The notes beneath the pieces are model-generated. The model made no database searches and was not told where the DNA came from. It saw only the letters and a program-made list of their open reading frames with translations. Positions 23,027 through 33,712 of a DNA stretch of 64,000 bases are shown piece after piece (the first letter of the stretch is position 1; each line of letters opens with the position of its first letter). The position numbers were made by a program, and so were the translations under genes. The stretch is from Azonexus hydrophilus (GTDB lineage: Bacteria > Pseudomonadota > Gammaproteobacteria > Burkholderiales > Rhodocyclaceae), in the NCBI RefSeq assembly GCF_905120355.1, contig NZ_CAJHOB010000005.1, positions 62,001 through 126,000 of the forward strand. The letters are read 5' to 3'.

Positions 23027-23641
23027 ATGCTCGAAGCTGACAATCTGGAATGCCTGCGCGGTGACAACCGCCTGTTTGCCGGGCTCGGCTTTACCCTGGC
23101 CCCGGGCGAACTGATTTATCTGCAGGGGCGCAATGGCGCCGGCAAGACCAGCCTGCTGCGCATGCTGATCGGGCTGCTGCCGCCGGAGAGCGGCGACATT
23201 CGCTGGCAGGGAGAATCGATTGGCAAACAGCGCGACGAATACCATGCCGCGCTGTGCTATCTCGGCCATCACAATGCAATCAAGGAAGAATTGACGCCGC
23301 TGGAGAACTTTCACCATGCGGCGCGCTTTGCCGGCCAGGACATGGACGAGGATGCCGCGCTTGACGCGCTGGCACAGGTGGGGCTGGCCGGGCGCGAGGA
23401 TCTGCCCTGCCGCTACCTGTCGCAAGGGCAGAAACGACGGGTGGCGCTGGCCCGGCTGGTGGTGGATCGGCGGCCCCTGTGGGTGCTCGACGAACCTTTC
23501 GTGGCGCTCGATGTGGCGGCGGTGGACTGGCTGGCGCAGATCATTTCCGCCCATTTGCAGCGCGGTGGCATGGCGATCATGACCACGCACCAGGCGGTGG
23601 AGATTCCCGCCGGTGCCGTGCGGGAGTTGCGCATTGGCTGA
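23027..23641 (+). CDS. ccmA: Haem exporter ATPase CcmA
   Basis: 204 residues. Walker A GRNGAGKTSLLR, signature YLSQGQKRRVALARL, Walker B LWVLDEPFVALD, switch His MTTHQAVEI. Short ABC ATPase typical of CcmA. With CcmB and CcmC it drives release of haem-loaded CcmE in system I cytochrome c maturation. First gene of the ccmABCDEFGHI operon, which is needed for the cytochrome of the sulfide dehydrogenase upstream among others. Confidence 0.95.
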   Translation: MLEADNLECLRGDNRLFAGLGFTLAPGELIYLQGRNGAGKTSLLRMLIGLLPPESGDIRWQGESIGKQRDEYHAALCYLGHHNAIKEELTPLENFHHAARFAGQDMDEDAALDALAQVGLAGREDLPCRYLSQGQKRRVALARLVVDRRPLWVLDEPFVALDVAAVDWLAQIISAHLQRGGMAIMTTHQAVEIPAGAVRELRIG

Positions 23642-23684
23642 GTCGATGCTGCACAAGAACATTTAAGGACGACCAGGACACAGC

Positions 23685-24353
23685 GTGCTCAAGATCATTT
23701 TTTCCGTGATAGCCCGTGATTTGCAGCTGGCCATGCGCCGGCAGGCGGATATCGTGTCGGCGCTGTTCTTTTTCGTCATCGTCGTCAGCCTGTTTCCGCT
23801 CGGGATCGGCCCGGAAACCGACCTGCTGCGCAAACTCGCGCCCGGCGTGCTGTGGGTGGCGGCATTGCTGGCCACCATGCTGTCCCTGCCGCGTCTGTTT
23901 GCCGACGATCATCGCGACGGCACACTGGAGCAGCTGGCACTTTCGCCCTATCCGCTGGGCTTGATCGTGACTGGAAAAACCATCGCTCACTGGCTGGTGT
24001 CCGGTCTGCCGCTGGCCCTGATTGCGCCAATTCTCGGGGTGCAGTTCGATCTTGCGGCCGATGCCTTGTGGGTGCTGACCCTGACCATCCTGATCGGCAC
24101 GCCGGCCCTGTCCGGTATCGGCGCCATCGGTGCGGCGCTGACGCTGGGCTTGCGTGGCGGCGGCGTCCTTCTCTCGCTCCTGGTTCTCCCCCTCTACATT
24201 CCGGTGTTAATATTCGGCGCTGGCGCAGTTGAAGCCACGGTGTCCGGTCTCGGGGGGGATGGACATCTATCGTTGCTCGCTGCCATGACCACCGCCGCCA
24301 TCGGCTTTGCCCCCTGGGCATCGGCCGCGGCCTTGAAAATTGCCCTCGAATGA
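23685..24353 (+). CDS. ccmB: Haem exporter permease CcmB
   Basis: 222 residues, six membrane segments, with the CcmB marks RQADIVSALFFFVIVVSLFP near the start and DDHRDGTLEQLALSPYPL in the first cytoplasmic loop. Begins with GTG at 23685, 43 bases after ccmA; AAGGA lies about 15 bases before. Its stop overlaps the ccmC ATG (ATGA). Confidence 0.95.
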   Translation: MLKIIFSVIARDLQLAMRRQADIVSALFFFVIVVSLFPLGIGPETDLLRKLAPGVLWVAALLATMLSLPRLFADDHRDGTLEQLALSPYPLGLIVTGKTIAHWLVSGLPLALIAPILGVQFDLAADALWVLTLTILIGTPALSGIGAIGAALTLGLRGGGVLLSLLVLPLYIPVLIFGAGAVEATVSGLGGDGHLSLLAAMTTAAIGFAPWASAAALKIALE

Positions 24354-25096
24354 TCGATCGCTTCAACCTCTACCGTTTCGCTTCCCCCGCCACCTTTTAT
24401 CCCCTTGCCGGCAAGCTGATTCCCTGGTTTGCTGCGGCAGGCGTGCTGTTCGGGCTGGTCGGCCTGTATATCGGCATGCTGGTGGCACCCACCGATTTCC
24501 AGCAGGGCGAGGGCTACCGCATCATCTTCATCCACGTCCCAACCTCATGGATGAGCATGTTCATCTATCTGGTGATGGCTTTCTGGGCCGCCATCGGGCT
24601 GGCCTTCAATACCCGCCTGTCGGGCATGATGGCGCAGGCGCTGGCGCCGACCGGCGCGCTGATGGCCTTTCTCTCGTTGTGGACCGGCGCCCTGTGGGGC
24701 AAGCCGATGTGGGGGACCTGGTGGGTCTGGGATGCCCGCCTGACCTCCGAACTGATCCTGCTCTTTCTCTACATCGGCTACATGGCGCTGGTGGCGGCGA
24801 TTGACGATCCGCGCCGGGCTGACAAGGCCGGCGGCATCCTGCTGCTGGTTGGCGTGGTCAATATTCCGATCATCTACTTCTCGGTGAAGTGGTGGAACAC
24901 CCTGCACCAGGGCTCCAGCGTCAACCTGACCAAATCGTCGATGGCCGAAATCATGCTCTGGGGCATGCTGCTGATGGCGCTGGCGTTCTGGATGTATGCC
25001 ATCGCCGTGGCGCTGGCCCGGGTGCGCACCCTGATGCTGGAGCGCGAGCGCAACGCCGAATGGGTGCGGAAGATGCTGAGCGAGGAAAACGCATGA
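24350..25096 (+). CDS. ccmC: Haem transporter CcmC
   Basis: 248 residues, six membrane segments. The haem-handling WWD motif is visible as WGTWWVWDARLTSEL about residue 125, with HVPTSWMSMF before and KWWNTLHQGSSVN after it, containing the two family His residues. It loads haem onto CcmE. Overlaps ccmB and ccmD by four bases each. Confidence 0.96.
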   Translation: MIDRFNLYRFASPATFYPLAGKLIPWFAAAGVLFGLVGLYIGMLVAPTDFQQGEGYRIIFIHVPTSWMSMFIYLVMAFWAAIGLAFNTRLSGMMAQALAPTGALMAFLSLWTGALWGKPMWGTWWVWDARLTSELILLFLYIGYMALVAAIDDPRRADKAGGILLLVGVVNIPIIYFSVKWWNTLHQGSSVNLTKSSMAEIMLWGMLLMALAFWMYAIAVALARVRTLMLERERNAEWVRKMLSEENA

Positions 25097-25293
25097 TTTA
25101 CTGGAACAGTTTTGCCGACTTTCTTGCCATGGGGGGGTACGGGCTCTACGTCTGGGGTTCGTTCGGCGTTACCGCCCTGGTCATGGTGGCCGAACCCATC
25201 CTCGTCGCCCGCAACCAGCGGGCAAGTGTGGCGCGTCTCAAGCGCCAGTTGCGTGCCGAACAGCGCGCTGAATCACGGAGTCCTGCTGCATGA
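25093..25293 (+). CDS. ccmD: Haem exporter protein CcmD
   Basis: 66 residues with a single membrane segment ([20 protein letters not shown]) preceded by [13 protein letters not shown], the CcmD signature, and a basic cytoplasmic tail. Start ATG 25093 overlaps the ccmC stop; the longer frame to the left is a shadow of ccmC. Stabilises the CcmC-CcmE complex. Overlaps ccmE by ATGA. Confidence 0.93.
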   Translation: MIYWNSFADFLAMGGYGLYVWGSFGVTALVMVAEPILVARNQRASVARLKRQLRAEQRAESRSPAA

Positions 25294-25802
25294 AGCTGCG
25301 TCACAAGAAACTTGCCCTGATCGGTGGGGCGCTCGCCCTGCTCGGCATCATCGCTGCCCTGGTGCTGAACGCGTTGAACAGCAATATTGCCCTCTACATT
25401 TCGCCGACTGACGTGAAAAACGGCAAGGCGCCGGCCGACAAGCTGTTCCGCATCGGCGGTCTGGTCAAGGAAGCCAGTATTCAGCGGCAGGCCGATGGGG
25501 TGACGATCCGCTTCATCATCACCGATACCGAGAATGATATTCCGGTCGATTACGTGGGCATCCTGCCCGATCTGTTCATGGAAGGAAAAGGCGCGGTGGC
25601 GCAGGGACGGATGCTGGAGAGCGGGGTATTCAAGGCGCAGGAAGTGCTGGCCAAACACGACGAAAACTACATGCCGCCGGAAGCAGCGCAGGCCCTGAAC
25701 GAAGCGCATGTGCGCGGGGTGGAGAAAGCCGCAGAAAAAGCGGCGGCGGAAGCTGCTTCGGCAGCAAGCACCGCCGAAACTGCGCCGAAAGCGAGTAACT
25801 GA
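25290..25802 (+). CDS. ccmE: Haem chaperone CcmE
   Basis: 170 residues: N-terminal membrane anchor ([19 protein letters not shown]), beta-barrel OB-fold, and the covalent haem-binding His in [14 protein letters not shown]. The tail from about residue 140 is Ala/Glu-rich and flexible, longer than the minimum for the family. Carries haem from CcmC to CcmF. Confidence 0.95.
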   Translation: MKLRHKKLALIGGALALLGIIAALVLNALNSNIALYISPTDVKNGKAPADKLFRIGGLVKEASIQRQADGVTIRFIITDTENDIPVDYVGILPDLFMEGKGAVAQGRMLESGVFKAQEVLAKHDENYMPPEAAQALNEAHVRGVEKAAEKAAAEAASAASTAETAPKASN

Positions 25803-25804
25803 GC

Positions 25805-27793
25805 ATGATTCCTGAACTTGGACATTTTTCCCTCATCCTCGCGGCCCTGGTCAGTCTGCTGCTCGGCACCCTGCCCCTGATCGGCGCCCATCGCGGCCAT
25901 GCGGCCTGGATTGCGCTGGCTCGCCCGGCGACATCGGCCTATGCCCTGCTGACGACGTTTTCTTTCCTGTGCCTGACCTGGGCTTTTGCCGCCAACGATT
26001 TCTCGGTGGTGTATGTGGCGCAGCACTCGAATTCGCTGCTGCCCATGGCCTACCGCATTTCCGCCGTGTGGGGCGGGCATGAAGGTTCTCTGCTGCTGTG
26101 GATGCTGATGATGTCGTGGTGGGCGCTCGGCGTGCGCATCTTCTCCCGGCAATTGCCGGAAGTGATGCTGGCGCGGGTACTCGGCACGCTGGGTCTGGTC
26201 TCCTTCGGCTTCCTGCTGTTCATCCTGTTCACCTCCAACCCGTTCGAGCGTCTGCTGCCGGCAGTGGCGGAAGGGCGCGATCTGAATCCGCTGTTGCAGG
26301 ATCCCGGCCTGATCATCCATCCGCCGTTGCTCTACATGGGTTACGTCGGTTTCTCGGTCGCCTACGCCTTTGCCATCGCCGCCCTGCTCTCGGGCAAGCT
26401 CGATGCCGCCTGGGCGCGCTGGTCGCGGCCATGGACGACGGCGGCCTGGGTCTTTCTGACGCTGGGCATCGCCATGGGTTCGTGGTGGGCGTATTACGAA
26501 CTGGGCTGGGGTGGCTGGTGGTTCTGGGACCCGGTCGAGAACGCTTCGTTCATGCCCTGGCTGGTCGGCACGGCGCTGATCCACTCGCTGGCGGTTACGG
26601 AAAAGCGCGGCAGTTTCAAGAACTGGACGGTGCTGCTCGCCATTTCGGCCTTCTCGCTGTCGCTGCTTGGTACCTTCCTGGTGCGTTCCGGCGTGCTCAC
26701 TTCAGTACATGCCTTTGCCACTGATCCGACGCGCGGTGTCTTCATCCTGATCTTCCTGGTTGCGGTGATCGGTTCGTCGCTTGCGTTGTTTGCCTGGCGC
26801 GCCCCGTCGGTCGGGCTTGGTGGCCGCTTTGCCCTGGTGTCGCGGGAGTCGCTGCTGCTGACCAATAACGTGCTGCTGGTCGTGGCGTGCGCCACCGTGC
26901 TGCTGGGGACACTGTATCCGCTGCTGATCGATGCCTTGGGCGTGGGCAAGATTTCCGTTGGCCAGCCTTATTTCGACGCAGTGTTTGTGCCGGTGATGAC
27001 GCCGGTGCTGTTCCTGATCGGCATCACGCCGTTTGCGCGCTGGAAATCGGCGTCATTCACCGAAATACTGCGCACCGGGCGCTGGGCGCTGGCCTGTGCT
27101 GCCGTAGTGGCGATTGCCCTACCCTTGATCTACGGCCAGTGGAAGGCGATGACGGCGCTGGGGTTGTTGCTGGCCGCCTGGATCGCCTTTACTGCCCTAC
27201 TCAATTTTGCCCAGCGGGTACGGGCGACGCGGGGCGAGCGTGGTGTGGTTGCCGCCATCCTGGCGCAGCCCGGTGCGTTTGCCGGCATGCATCTGGCGCA
27301 TATCGGTGTGGCGGTGTTCGTGGTCGGCGTCACCATGGTGACGAGTTTCGAGCAGGAAAAGGACGTCAAGCTTGGCCCGGGTGAAAGCGTCGATGTCGGC
27401 GGTTACCACTTCACCTTCAAGGGCGTGCGCTCGGTGGAAGGGCCGAATTACAACGCCGCACAAGGCGAATTCGAGCTTAGTGAAAATGGTCGCGTGCTAC
27501 GTACCCTGCATCCGGAAAAGCGCAATTATTTCTCGTCCATGATGCCGATGACCGAAGCGGCAATCGATGCTGGATTGCTGCGCGATGTGTATGTGTCGCT
27601 CGGCGAACCGATCAACCCGGATCAGCCGGAAGGGGATTGGGCCGTACGTGTGTATTACAAGCCGTTTGTCGACTGGATCTGGGGGGGGAGCGTCCTGATG
27701 TCCCTGGGCGGGCTGCTGGCCATGCTCGATCGTCGTTACCGCACCCGCCGCCAGGCAGTGTCGTCCGGACAGCAAGGGGAGCAGGGGGAATGA
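25805..27793 (+). CDS. ccmF: Cytochrome c haem lyase subunit CcmF
   Basis: 662 residues, about 14-15 membrane segments. The WWD motif is GWGGWWFWDPVENASFMPW about residue 235; haem-ligand His residues fit SNSLLPMAYRISAVWGGHEGS (quoted in part as WGGHEGS) and HPPLLYMGY, and AGMHLAHIGVA. Works with CcmH and CcmI to join haem to apocytochrome. The stop overlaps the ccmG ATG. Confidence 0.96.
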   Translation: MIPELGHFSLILAALVSLLLGTLPLIGAHRGHAAWIALARPATSAYALLTTFSFLCLTWAFAANDFSVVYVAQHSNSLLPMAYRISAVWGGHEGSLLLWMLMMSWWALGVRIFSRQLPEVMLARVLGTLGLVSFGFLLFILFTSNPFERLLPAVAEGRDLNPLLQDPGLIIHPPLLYMGYVGFSVAYAFAIAALLSGKLDAAWARWSRPWTTAAWVFLTLGIAMGSWWAYYELGWGGWWFWDPVENASFMPWLVGTALIHSLAVTEKRGSFKNWTVLLAISAFSLSLLGTFLVRSGVLTSVHAFATDPTRGVFILIFLVAVIGSSLALFAWRAPSVGLGGRFALVSRESLLLTNNVLLVVACATVLLGTLYPLLIDALGVGKISVGQPYFDAVFVPVMTPVLFLIGITPFARWKSASFTEILRTGRWALACAAVVAIALPLIYGQWKAMTALGLLLAAWIAFTALLNFAQRVRATRGERGVVAAILAQPGAFAGMHLAHIGVAVFVVGVTMVTSFEQEKDVKLGPGESVDVGGYHFTFKGVRSVEGPNYNAAQGEFELSENGRVLRTLHPEKRNYFSSMMPMTEAAIDAGLLRDVYVSLGEPINPDQPEGDWAVRVYYKPFVDWIWGGSVLMSLGGLLAMLDRRYRTRRQAVSSGQQGEQGE

Positions 27794-28377
27794 ACCGTTA
27801 TTTCTGGATTCTCGGCGCCTTCATCGCCCTTGCGGCGTTGCTGGCTGTGGGGTTAGGGCTCAATCCGCGCGAGGTGCCTTCGCCGCTGGTGGGCAAGCCG
27901 GCGCCGGCCTTCAATCTGGCCGTGCTGGGCAAGGAGGGCGAAACCATGGGGCCGGAGGCGATGCGCGGCAAGGTGTGGTTGCTCAATGTCTGGGCCAGTT
28001 GGTGCGTATCCTGCCGGCAGGAACATCCGGTGCTGGTGGAGTTCTCGCGGCGCGGCAACGGCACCCCGATTGTCGGCCTGAATTACAAGGAGCTGCGCGG
28101 TGATGGTGAAATCGACATGCGCCGCGTCGTGCCGGAGCAGGAAGCACCACTGGCGCGCGAACGGGCGGCTGGCTGGCTGAAGCAGCATGGCGATCCCTAC
28201 CTGCTGACGGTGATGGATATCGATGGCCGGGTCGGCATCGATTATGGCGTGTATGGCGTGCCGGAAACCTACGTCATCGACAAGGAAGGCGTGATCCGCA
28301 TGAAGCACACTGGCCCGGTGTCGCCGCAGATACTCAATGACAAGATCCTGCCGCTGGTGGCGGAGTTGAGCCGATGA
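27790..28377 (+). CDS. ccmG: Thiol:disulfide interchange protein CcmG (DsbE)
   Basis: 195 residues: one N-terminal membrane anchor, then a periplasmic thioredoxin domain with active site WASWCVSCRQEH (WCVSC) about residue 78 and the cis-Pro loop YGVYGVPETYVID. Keeps apocytochrome CXXCH cysteines reduced. ATG 27790 overlaps the ccmF stop; a longer upstream frame is a ccmF shadow. Confidence 0.94.
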   Translation: MNRYFWILGAFIALAALLAVGLGLNPREVPSPLVGKPAPAFNLAVLGKEGETMGPEAMRGKVWLLNVWASWCVSCRQEHPVLVEFSRRGNGTPIVGLNYKELRGDGEIDMRRVVPEQEAPLARERAAGWLKQHGDPYLLTVMDIDGRVGIDYGVYGVPETYVIDKEGVIRMKHTGPVSPQILNDKILPLVAELSR

Positions 28378-28853
28378 AAGCACTTTATATTGCGGGCCTG
28401 CTGGTGAGCTTGTGCATCCTGCCGGCACAGGCATCGTCCACCTACGAAGCGGCCGTGGCGACTGATCCGGTGGCAGAGAAGCGTCTGCAGGCATTGTCGC
28501 GGGAACTGCGTTGCCTGGTGTGCCAGAACGAAACCATTGCCGACTCCAACGCCGAGCTGGCGGTTGATTTGCGGCGTGAAATCCGCGGCATGATTCAGGA
28601 AGGTCGTTCCGACAACGAAATTCTCGAATTCATGGTCACCCGCTATGGCGATTTCGTGCTCTACCGGCCGCCGGTCAAGGCCATCACCCTGCTGCTCTGG
28701 GGTGGGCCGATTGCCTTGCTGCTGATCGCCGTGCTGTCGCTGCGCAGCTATCTGAAGCGGCGCAGCATCCTGGTGGCGAAAACGGACAAACCCCTGAGTG
28801 CCGAGGAAGCCCGCCGCGCCGAGGCCTTACTGAAGGAACTTGACTCAAAATGA
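28374..28853 (+). CDS. ccmH: Cytochrome c maturation protein CcmH (CcmL-type)
   Basis: 159 residues: signal peptide ending AQAS, then the family thiol motif LRCLVCQNETIADSNA about residue 43, LRREIRGMIQEGRSD, FMVTRYGDFVLYRPP, and a C-terminal membrane helix. This is the short form lacking the TPR part, which is encoded separately as ccmI. Overlaps both neighbours by four bases. Confidence 0.95.
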   Translation: MKALYIAGLLVSLCILPAQASSTYEAAVATDPVAEKRLQALSRELRCLVCQNETIADSNAELAVDLRREIRGMIQEGRSDNEILEFMVTRYGDFVLYRPPVKAITLLLWGGPIALLLIAVLSLRSYLKRRSILVAKTDKPLSAEEARRAEALLKELDSK

Positions 28854-29689
28854 CCCCATTTGCCGTTTTTGCCTTCCTTCTCCTCCTGACCACGCTGGCG
28901 CTGCTTTTTCCCGCCTTGTGGTTCGGTCAGCGGCGCCGCGCCGTCGACGCCGACCGCAAACGTACCAACCTGGCCATCTATCGCGACCAGCTGGCCGAAC
29001 TGGAGCGCGAGCATGCCGAGGGCAGTCTGGCGACCGATGATTTCGAGCAGGCCAGGACGGAACTGCAGCGGCGCATGCTGGAAGAGGTCGGCCCACAGGA
29101 TGAGGCGCTTGTCAGTACGACGCAGCGTAGCCGGCCAACGGCTATCGCGCTGCTGTTTGCCCTGCCCTTGCTGGCCGTTGCCGGTTACGCCCTGCTTGGC
29201 AATCCGCTTGCCCTGAATCCGGAAAAAGCGGTGGCGCAGCCGCAGATGACGGCAGAGGATATCAATGCCATGGTCGAAAAGCTGGCCGCCCGCATGCAGG
29301 AAAATCCGGACGACACCAATGGCTGGCTGATGCTTGCCCGCTCCTACAAGATGCTGGGTCGTTACGATGAAGCTGTGGCGGCTTTTGGCAAGGCGGAAAA
29401 GGCAGTGGCTGAAGATCCGGAGCAGCTTGCCAGCTATGCCGAAACACTGGCCATGGCCAGCGGCAAGGGCCTGAGCGGCAAGGCGCTGGAACTGGTCAAT
29501 CAGGCCCTGAAACTGAATCCGCAACACGCACATGCCCTGTTCCTCGCCGGCATGGCGGCCATGGAGCGCGGCGACCGCAGTGCCGCCATCGGCTACTGGG
29601 AAACGCTGCTGAGCCAGGTCGAACCCGGCTCCGAGCTCGACCAGATGCTGCGCCAAGGAATCGAGCAGATGAAGCAGAAGGCGAACTAG
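28850..29689 (+). CDS. ccmI: Cytochrome c biogenesis factor CcmI (CycH)
   Basis: 279 residues: two membrane helices (residues 2-22 and about 92-110) around a cytoplasmic loop with a leucine-zipper-like helix (NLAIYRDQLAELEREHAEG), then a periplasmic TPR region (NGWLMLARSYKMLGRYDEAV, NPQHAHALFLAGMAAMERGD). It holds apocytochrome for the haem lyase. Final gene of the ccm operon; a strong terminator follows. Confidence 0.93.
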   Translation: MTPFAVFAFLLLLTTLALLFPALWFGQRRRAVDADRKRTNLAIYRDQLAELEREHAEGSLATDDFEQARTELQRRMLEEVGPQDEALVSTTQRSRPTAIALLFALPLLAVAGYALLGNPLALNPEKAVAQPQMTAEDINAMVEKLAARMQENPDDTNGWLMLARSYKMLGRYDEAVAAFGKAEKAVAEDPEQLASYAETLAMASGKGLSGKALELVNQALKLNPQHAHALFLAGMAAMERGDRSAAIGYWETLLSQVEPGSELDQMLRQGIEQMKQKAN

Positions 29690-29710
29690 CCGCTCAGCTG
29701 GTCAAGAAAA

Positions 29711-29747
29711 ATCCCCCGCAGTTTGCAGACTGCGGGGGATTTTTTTT
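29711..29747 (+). terminator. Rho-independent terminator of the ccm operon
   Basis: ATCCCCCGCAGT (29711-29722), six-base loop, ACTGCGGGGGAT (29729-29740), then seven T. Lies 22 bp past ccmI and between convergent genes; the A-run on the left lets it serve the lipoprotein gene also. Confidence 0.93.
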
Positions 29748-29777
29748 GCCTCTTCGGGTAGGGCCTGCTGCGTGCAG

Positions 29778-29996
29778 CTACTCCTTTTGTTTGCCGCTGT
29801 CGTCCTCGTCATCGTCGCTCACCACCGCGTTGATACCAGCAGCCGCGACATCCACCGTGGTGCCAACAACCGTCGCTCCCACCTTGACGGTCGTGGCGAC
29901 GACACTGACGGCAGCGTCCGCGACAGTCACGACAGCGCAGGCGCTGTTGAGTGCAGCAGCTGCGGCGAACAGGAAGATTCGGGCAAGTTTGGGCAT
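29778..29996 (-). CDS. Small putative lipoprotein
   Basis: 72 residues. Basic start, hydrophobic stretch and a lipobox-like LNSAC at about residue 20, then a Val/Thr/Ala-rich repetitive body (VADAAVSVVATTVKVGATVV) and a highly acidic tail (DDDEDDSG). Probably an outer- or inner-membrane lipoprotein. Small lipoproteins of this valine-rich, DDE-tailed type occur in other betaproteobacteria, function unknown. It has its own position after the carboxylase-operon terminator. Confidence 0.65.
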   Translation of the reverse strand: MPKLARIFLFAAAAALNSACAVVTVADAAVSVVATTVKVGATVVGTTVDVAAAGINAVVSDDDEDDSGKQKE

Positions 29997-30012
29997 GGCC
30001 TGGAATGAAATA

Positions 30013-30046
30013 AACCCCCGTTTCGATCAGCGGCGAAACGGGGGTT
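30013..30046 (-). terminator. Terminator of the mutase/carboxylase operon
   Basis: AACCCCCGTTTCG (30013-30025), eight-base loop, CGAAACGGGGGTT (30034-30046): 13 perfect pairs, 50 bp past the pccA stop. On the minus strand the stem is followed by TTATTTCATT. Confidence 0.85.
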
Positions 30047-30095
30047 ACGGTATCCGGTGCTGCGCCGCCGGGAAGGCGTGCAGCGGTGGGTGTGG

Positions 30096-32108
30096 TTACT
30101 CGAACTCGATGATGACCTGATCCACCGACAGGCTTTCACCCACGGCAGCGGCAATCTTCTTGACCTTGCAGTCCTGATCGGCCTTGAGGATGTTTTCCAT
30201 CTTCATTGCTTCGATCACGGCGAGCTTCTCGCCGGCCTTCACTTCCTGACCGACCTGTACCGATACTTCGCGCAGCAGGCCAGGCATTGGCGAGAGCAGG
30301 AACTTGGACAGGTCTGGTGCCGGTTTTTCCGGCATCAGGGCGAGGAGTTCGGCAGCACGGGCGCTCATCACCATGAAATCGGCGCGCGCGCCCCAGTGGA
30401 ACAGGGAGTACTTGGTCTTGTGCCGCTCCACCTGCAGGGTGAATGGCTTGCCGTTGCAGGTGCCGATGAACAGGGTCTCGCCGAGTTTCCAGTCAGACAG
30501 GATCTCGTACGGCTTGCCTTCGTATTCAACGTAGTAGCCACCGTCGATGGGACGGGCGATGACCGGGTGGTTTTCCTTCTCTTCACCATTCAGGCGGACC
30601 ACCATCCAGTGATCGCCGACGATGCGTTCGTGCCCTTGCAGCTGGCCGCTGATGGAGGCCGAGCGATCGGTGAAGGCGCGATACACGTAGGCAGCGACCG
30701 ACACCAGCAGCGCCGGGTTGTCGTGCGGCACCATCGAGGAGTCGAAGCCCGTCGGGTATTCCTTGGCGATGAAGCTGGTGTCGAAAATGCCGGACTGGAA
30801 GCGCGGATGCTGCATCAGCGCTGCCTGGAACGGAATGTTCGAGGAGATGCCACGAATCACGAAGCTGTTCAGTGCCTGACGCATGCGGGCAATGGCGGCG
30901 TTACGATCCTTGCCGTGCACGATCAGCTTGGCGATCATCGAGTCGTAGAACATCGAGATTTCGCCACCGTCGTACACGCCGGTATCGACACGGGTGCTGC
31001 CGTCGCTGTCGGTTTCTTCCACCGGCGGCAGGAATTTGACCAGACGGCCCGTCGACGGCAGGAAACCGCGGAAGGGGTCTTCGGCGTTGATCCGGCATTC
31101 CATCGACCAGCCATTGATCTTGACGTCGGCCTGGGTGATGGGCAGCTTTTCGCCGTAGGCGACGCGGATCATCTGCTCGACCAGGTCGAGGCCGGTGATC
31201 AGTTCGGTGACCGGGTGTTCCACCTGCAGGCGGGTGTTCATTTCCAGGAAGTAGAACTCCTTGGTCGCGCCAGAGACGACGAATTCGACCGTGCCGGCCG
31301 ATTCGTAATTCACCGCACGGGCCAGGGCCACGGCCTGTTCGCCCATCGCCTTGCGCATTTCCGGATCGACGAAGGGGCTCGGTGCCTCTTCGATGACCTT
31401 CTGGTGGCGGCGCTGGATCGAGCAATCGCGCTCGTTCAGGTACACGTAGTTGCCATGGCTGTCGCCGAGCACCTGGATTTCGATGTGGCGCGGTTCCAGC
31501 ACGTACTTTTCGATGAAGACGCGGTCGTCACCGAAGGAGTTGCGCGCTTCGTTGACGCAGGAGGAGAAGCCTTCGTGCGCTTCGGCATCGTTGTAGGCCA
31601 CGCGCAGACCCTTGCCGCCGCCGCCGGCGGAGGCCTTGATCATCACCGGATAGCCGATCTTCTTGGCGATCTCGACCGCTTCGTCGGGGCCGGCGATGGC
31701 ATCGTTGTAGCCGGGAATGGTGTTGACCTTGGCTTCGATGGCCAGCTTCTTCGACTCGATCTTGTCGCCCATCTTGGCCACGGAGTAGTGCTTCGGGCCG
31801 ATGAACTTGATGCCTTCTTCTTCCAGGCGACGCGAGAACTCGGCGTTCTCCGACAGGAAGCCGTAGCCGGGATGCACTGCCTCAGCGCCGGTCTGCTTGC
31901 AGGCGGCGATGATCTTGTCCATGACCAGGTAGGATTCCTTCGAGGCGGCCGGGCCGATGCAGACGGCTTCGTCGGCCTCGATCACGTGCAGGGAGTCCTT
32001 GTCGGCCTCGGAATAGACTGCCACGGTGGCAATGCCCATCTTGCGGGCAGTCTTGATGACGCGGCAGGCGATTTCACCGCGGTTGGCGATCAGAATTTTC
32101 TTGAACAT
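30096..32108 (-). CDS. pccA: Propionyl-CoA carboxylase, biotin carboxylase/carrier subunit
   Basis: 670 residues. Biotin carboxylase domain (KILIANRGEIACRVIKTARK; ATP loop KASAGGGGKGLR; catalytic EMNTRLQVEHPVTE) to about residue 450, then a linker/BT region typical of propionyl-CoA carboxylase, then a biotinyl domain with EAMKMEN near residue 635. Fixes CO2 onto biotin and hands it to PccB to make methylmalonyl-CoA. Downstream of the mutase, meaB and pccB on the same strand, completing the propionyl-CoA to succinyl-CoA route. Confidence 0.94.
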   Translation of the reverse strand: MFKKILIANRGEIACRVIKTARKMGIATVAVYSEADKDSLHVIEADEAVCIGPAASKESYLVMDKIIAACKQTGAEAVHPGYGFLSENAEFSRRLEEEGIKFIGPKHYSVAKMGDKIESKKLAIEAKVNTIPGYNDAIAGPDEAVEIAKKIGYPVMIKASAGGGGKGLRVAYNDAEAHEGFSSCVNEARNSFGDDRVFIEKYVLEPRHIEIQVLGDSHGNYVYLNERDCSIQRRHQKVIEEAPSPFVDPEMRKAMGEQAVALARAVNYESAGTVEFVVSGATKEFYFLEMNTRLQVEHPVTELITGLDLVEQMIRVAYGEKLPITQADVKINGWSMECRINAEDPFRGFLPSTGRLVKFLPPVEETDSDGSTRVDTGVYDGGEISMFYDSMIAKLIVHGKDRNAAIARMRQALNSFVIRGISSNIPFQAALMQHPRFQSGIFDTSFIAKEYPTGFDSSMVPHDNPALLVSVAAYVYRAFTDRSASISGQLQGHERIVGDHWMVVRLNGEEKENHPVIARPIDGGYYVEYEGKPYEILSDWKLGETLFIGTCNGKPFTLQVERHKTKYSLFHWGARADFMVMSARAAELLALMPEKPAPDLSKFLLSPMPGLLREVSVQVGQEVKAGEKLAVIEAMKMENILKADQDCKVKKIAAAVGESLSVDQVIIEFE

Positions 32109-32129
32109 GTTCCTTTTTCTCCCTGACGC

Positions 32130-33665
<1,536 letters not shown>

Positions 33666-33712
33666 AAAAACTCCCTCAGAAAATCGGCTAACTTGGAAAT
33701 GAGTGTCGGAAA

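Noticed and set aside
30057-32126. 689-codon open frame on the plus strand
   Set aside because: It is antisense to pccA, whose domains and biotin motif are unmistakable; a high-GC shadow frame.
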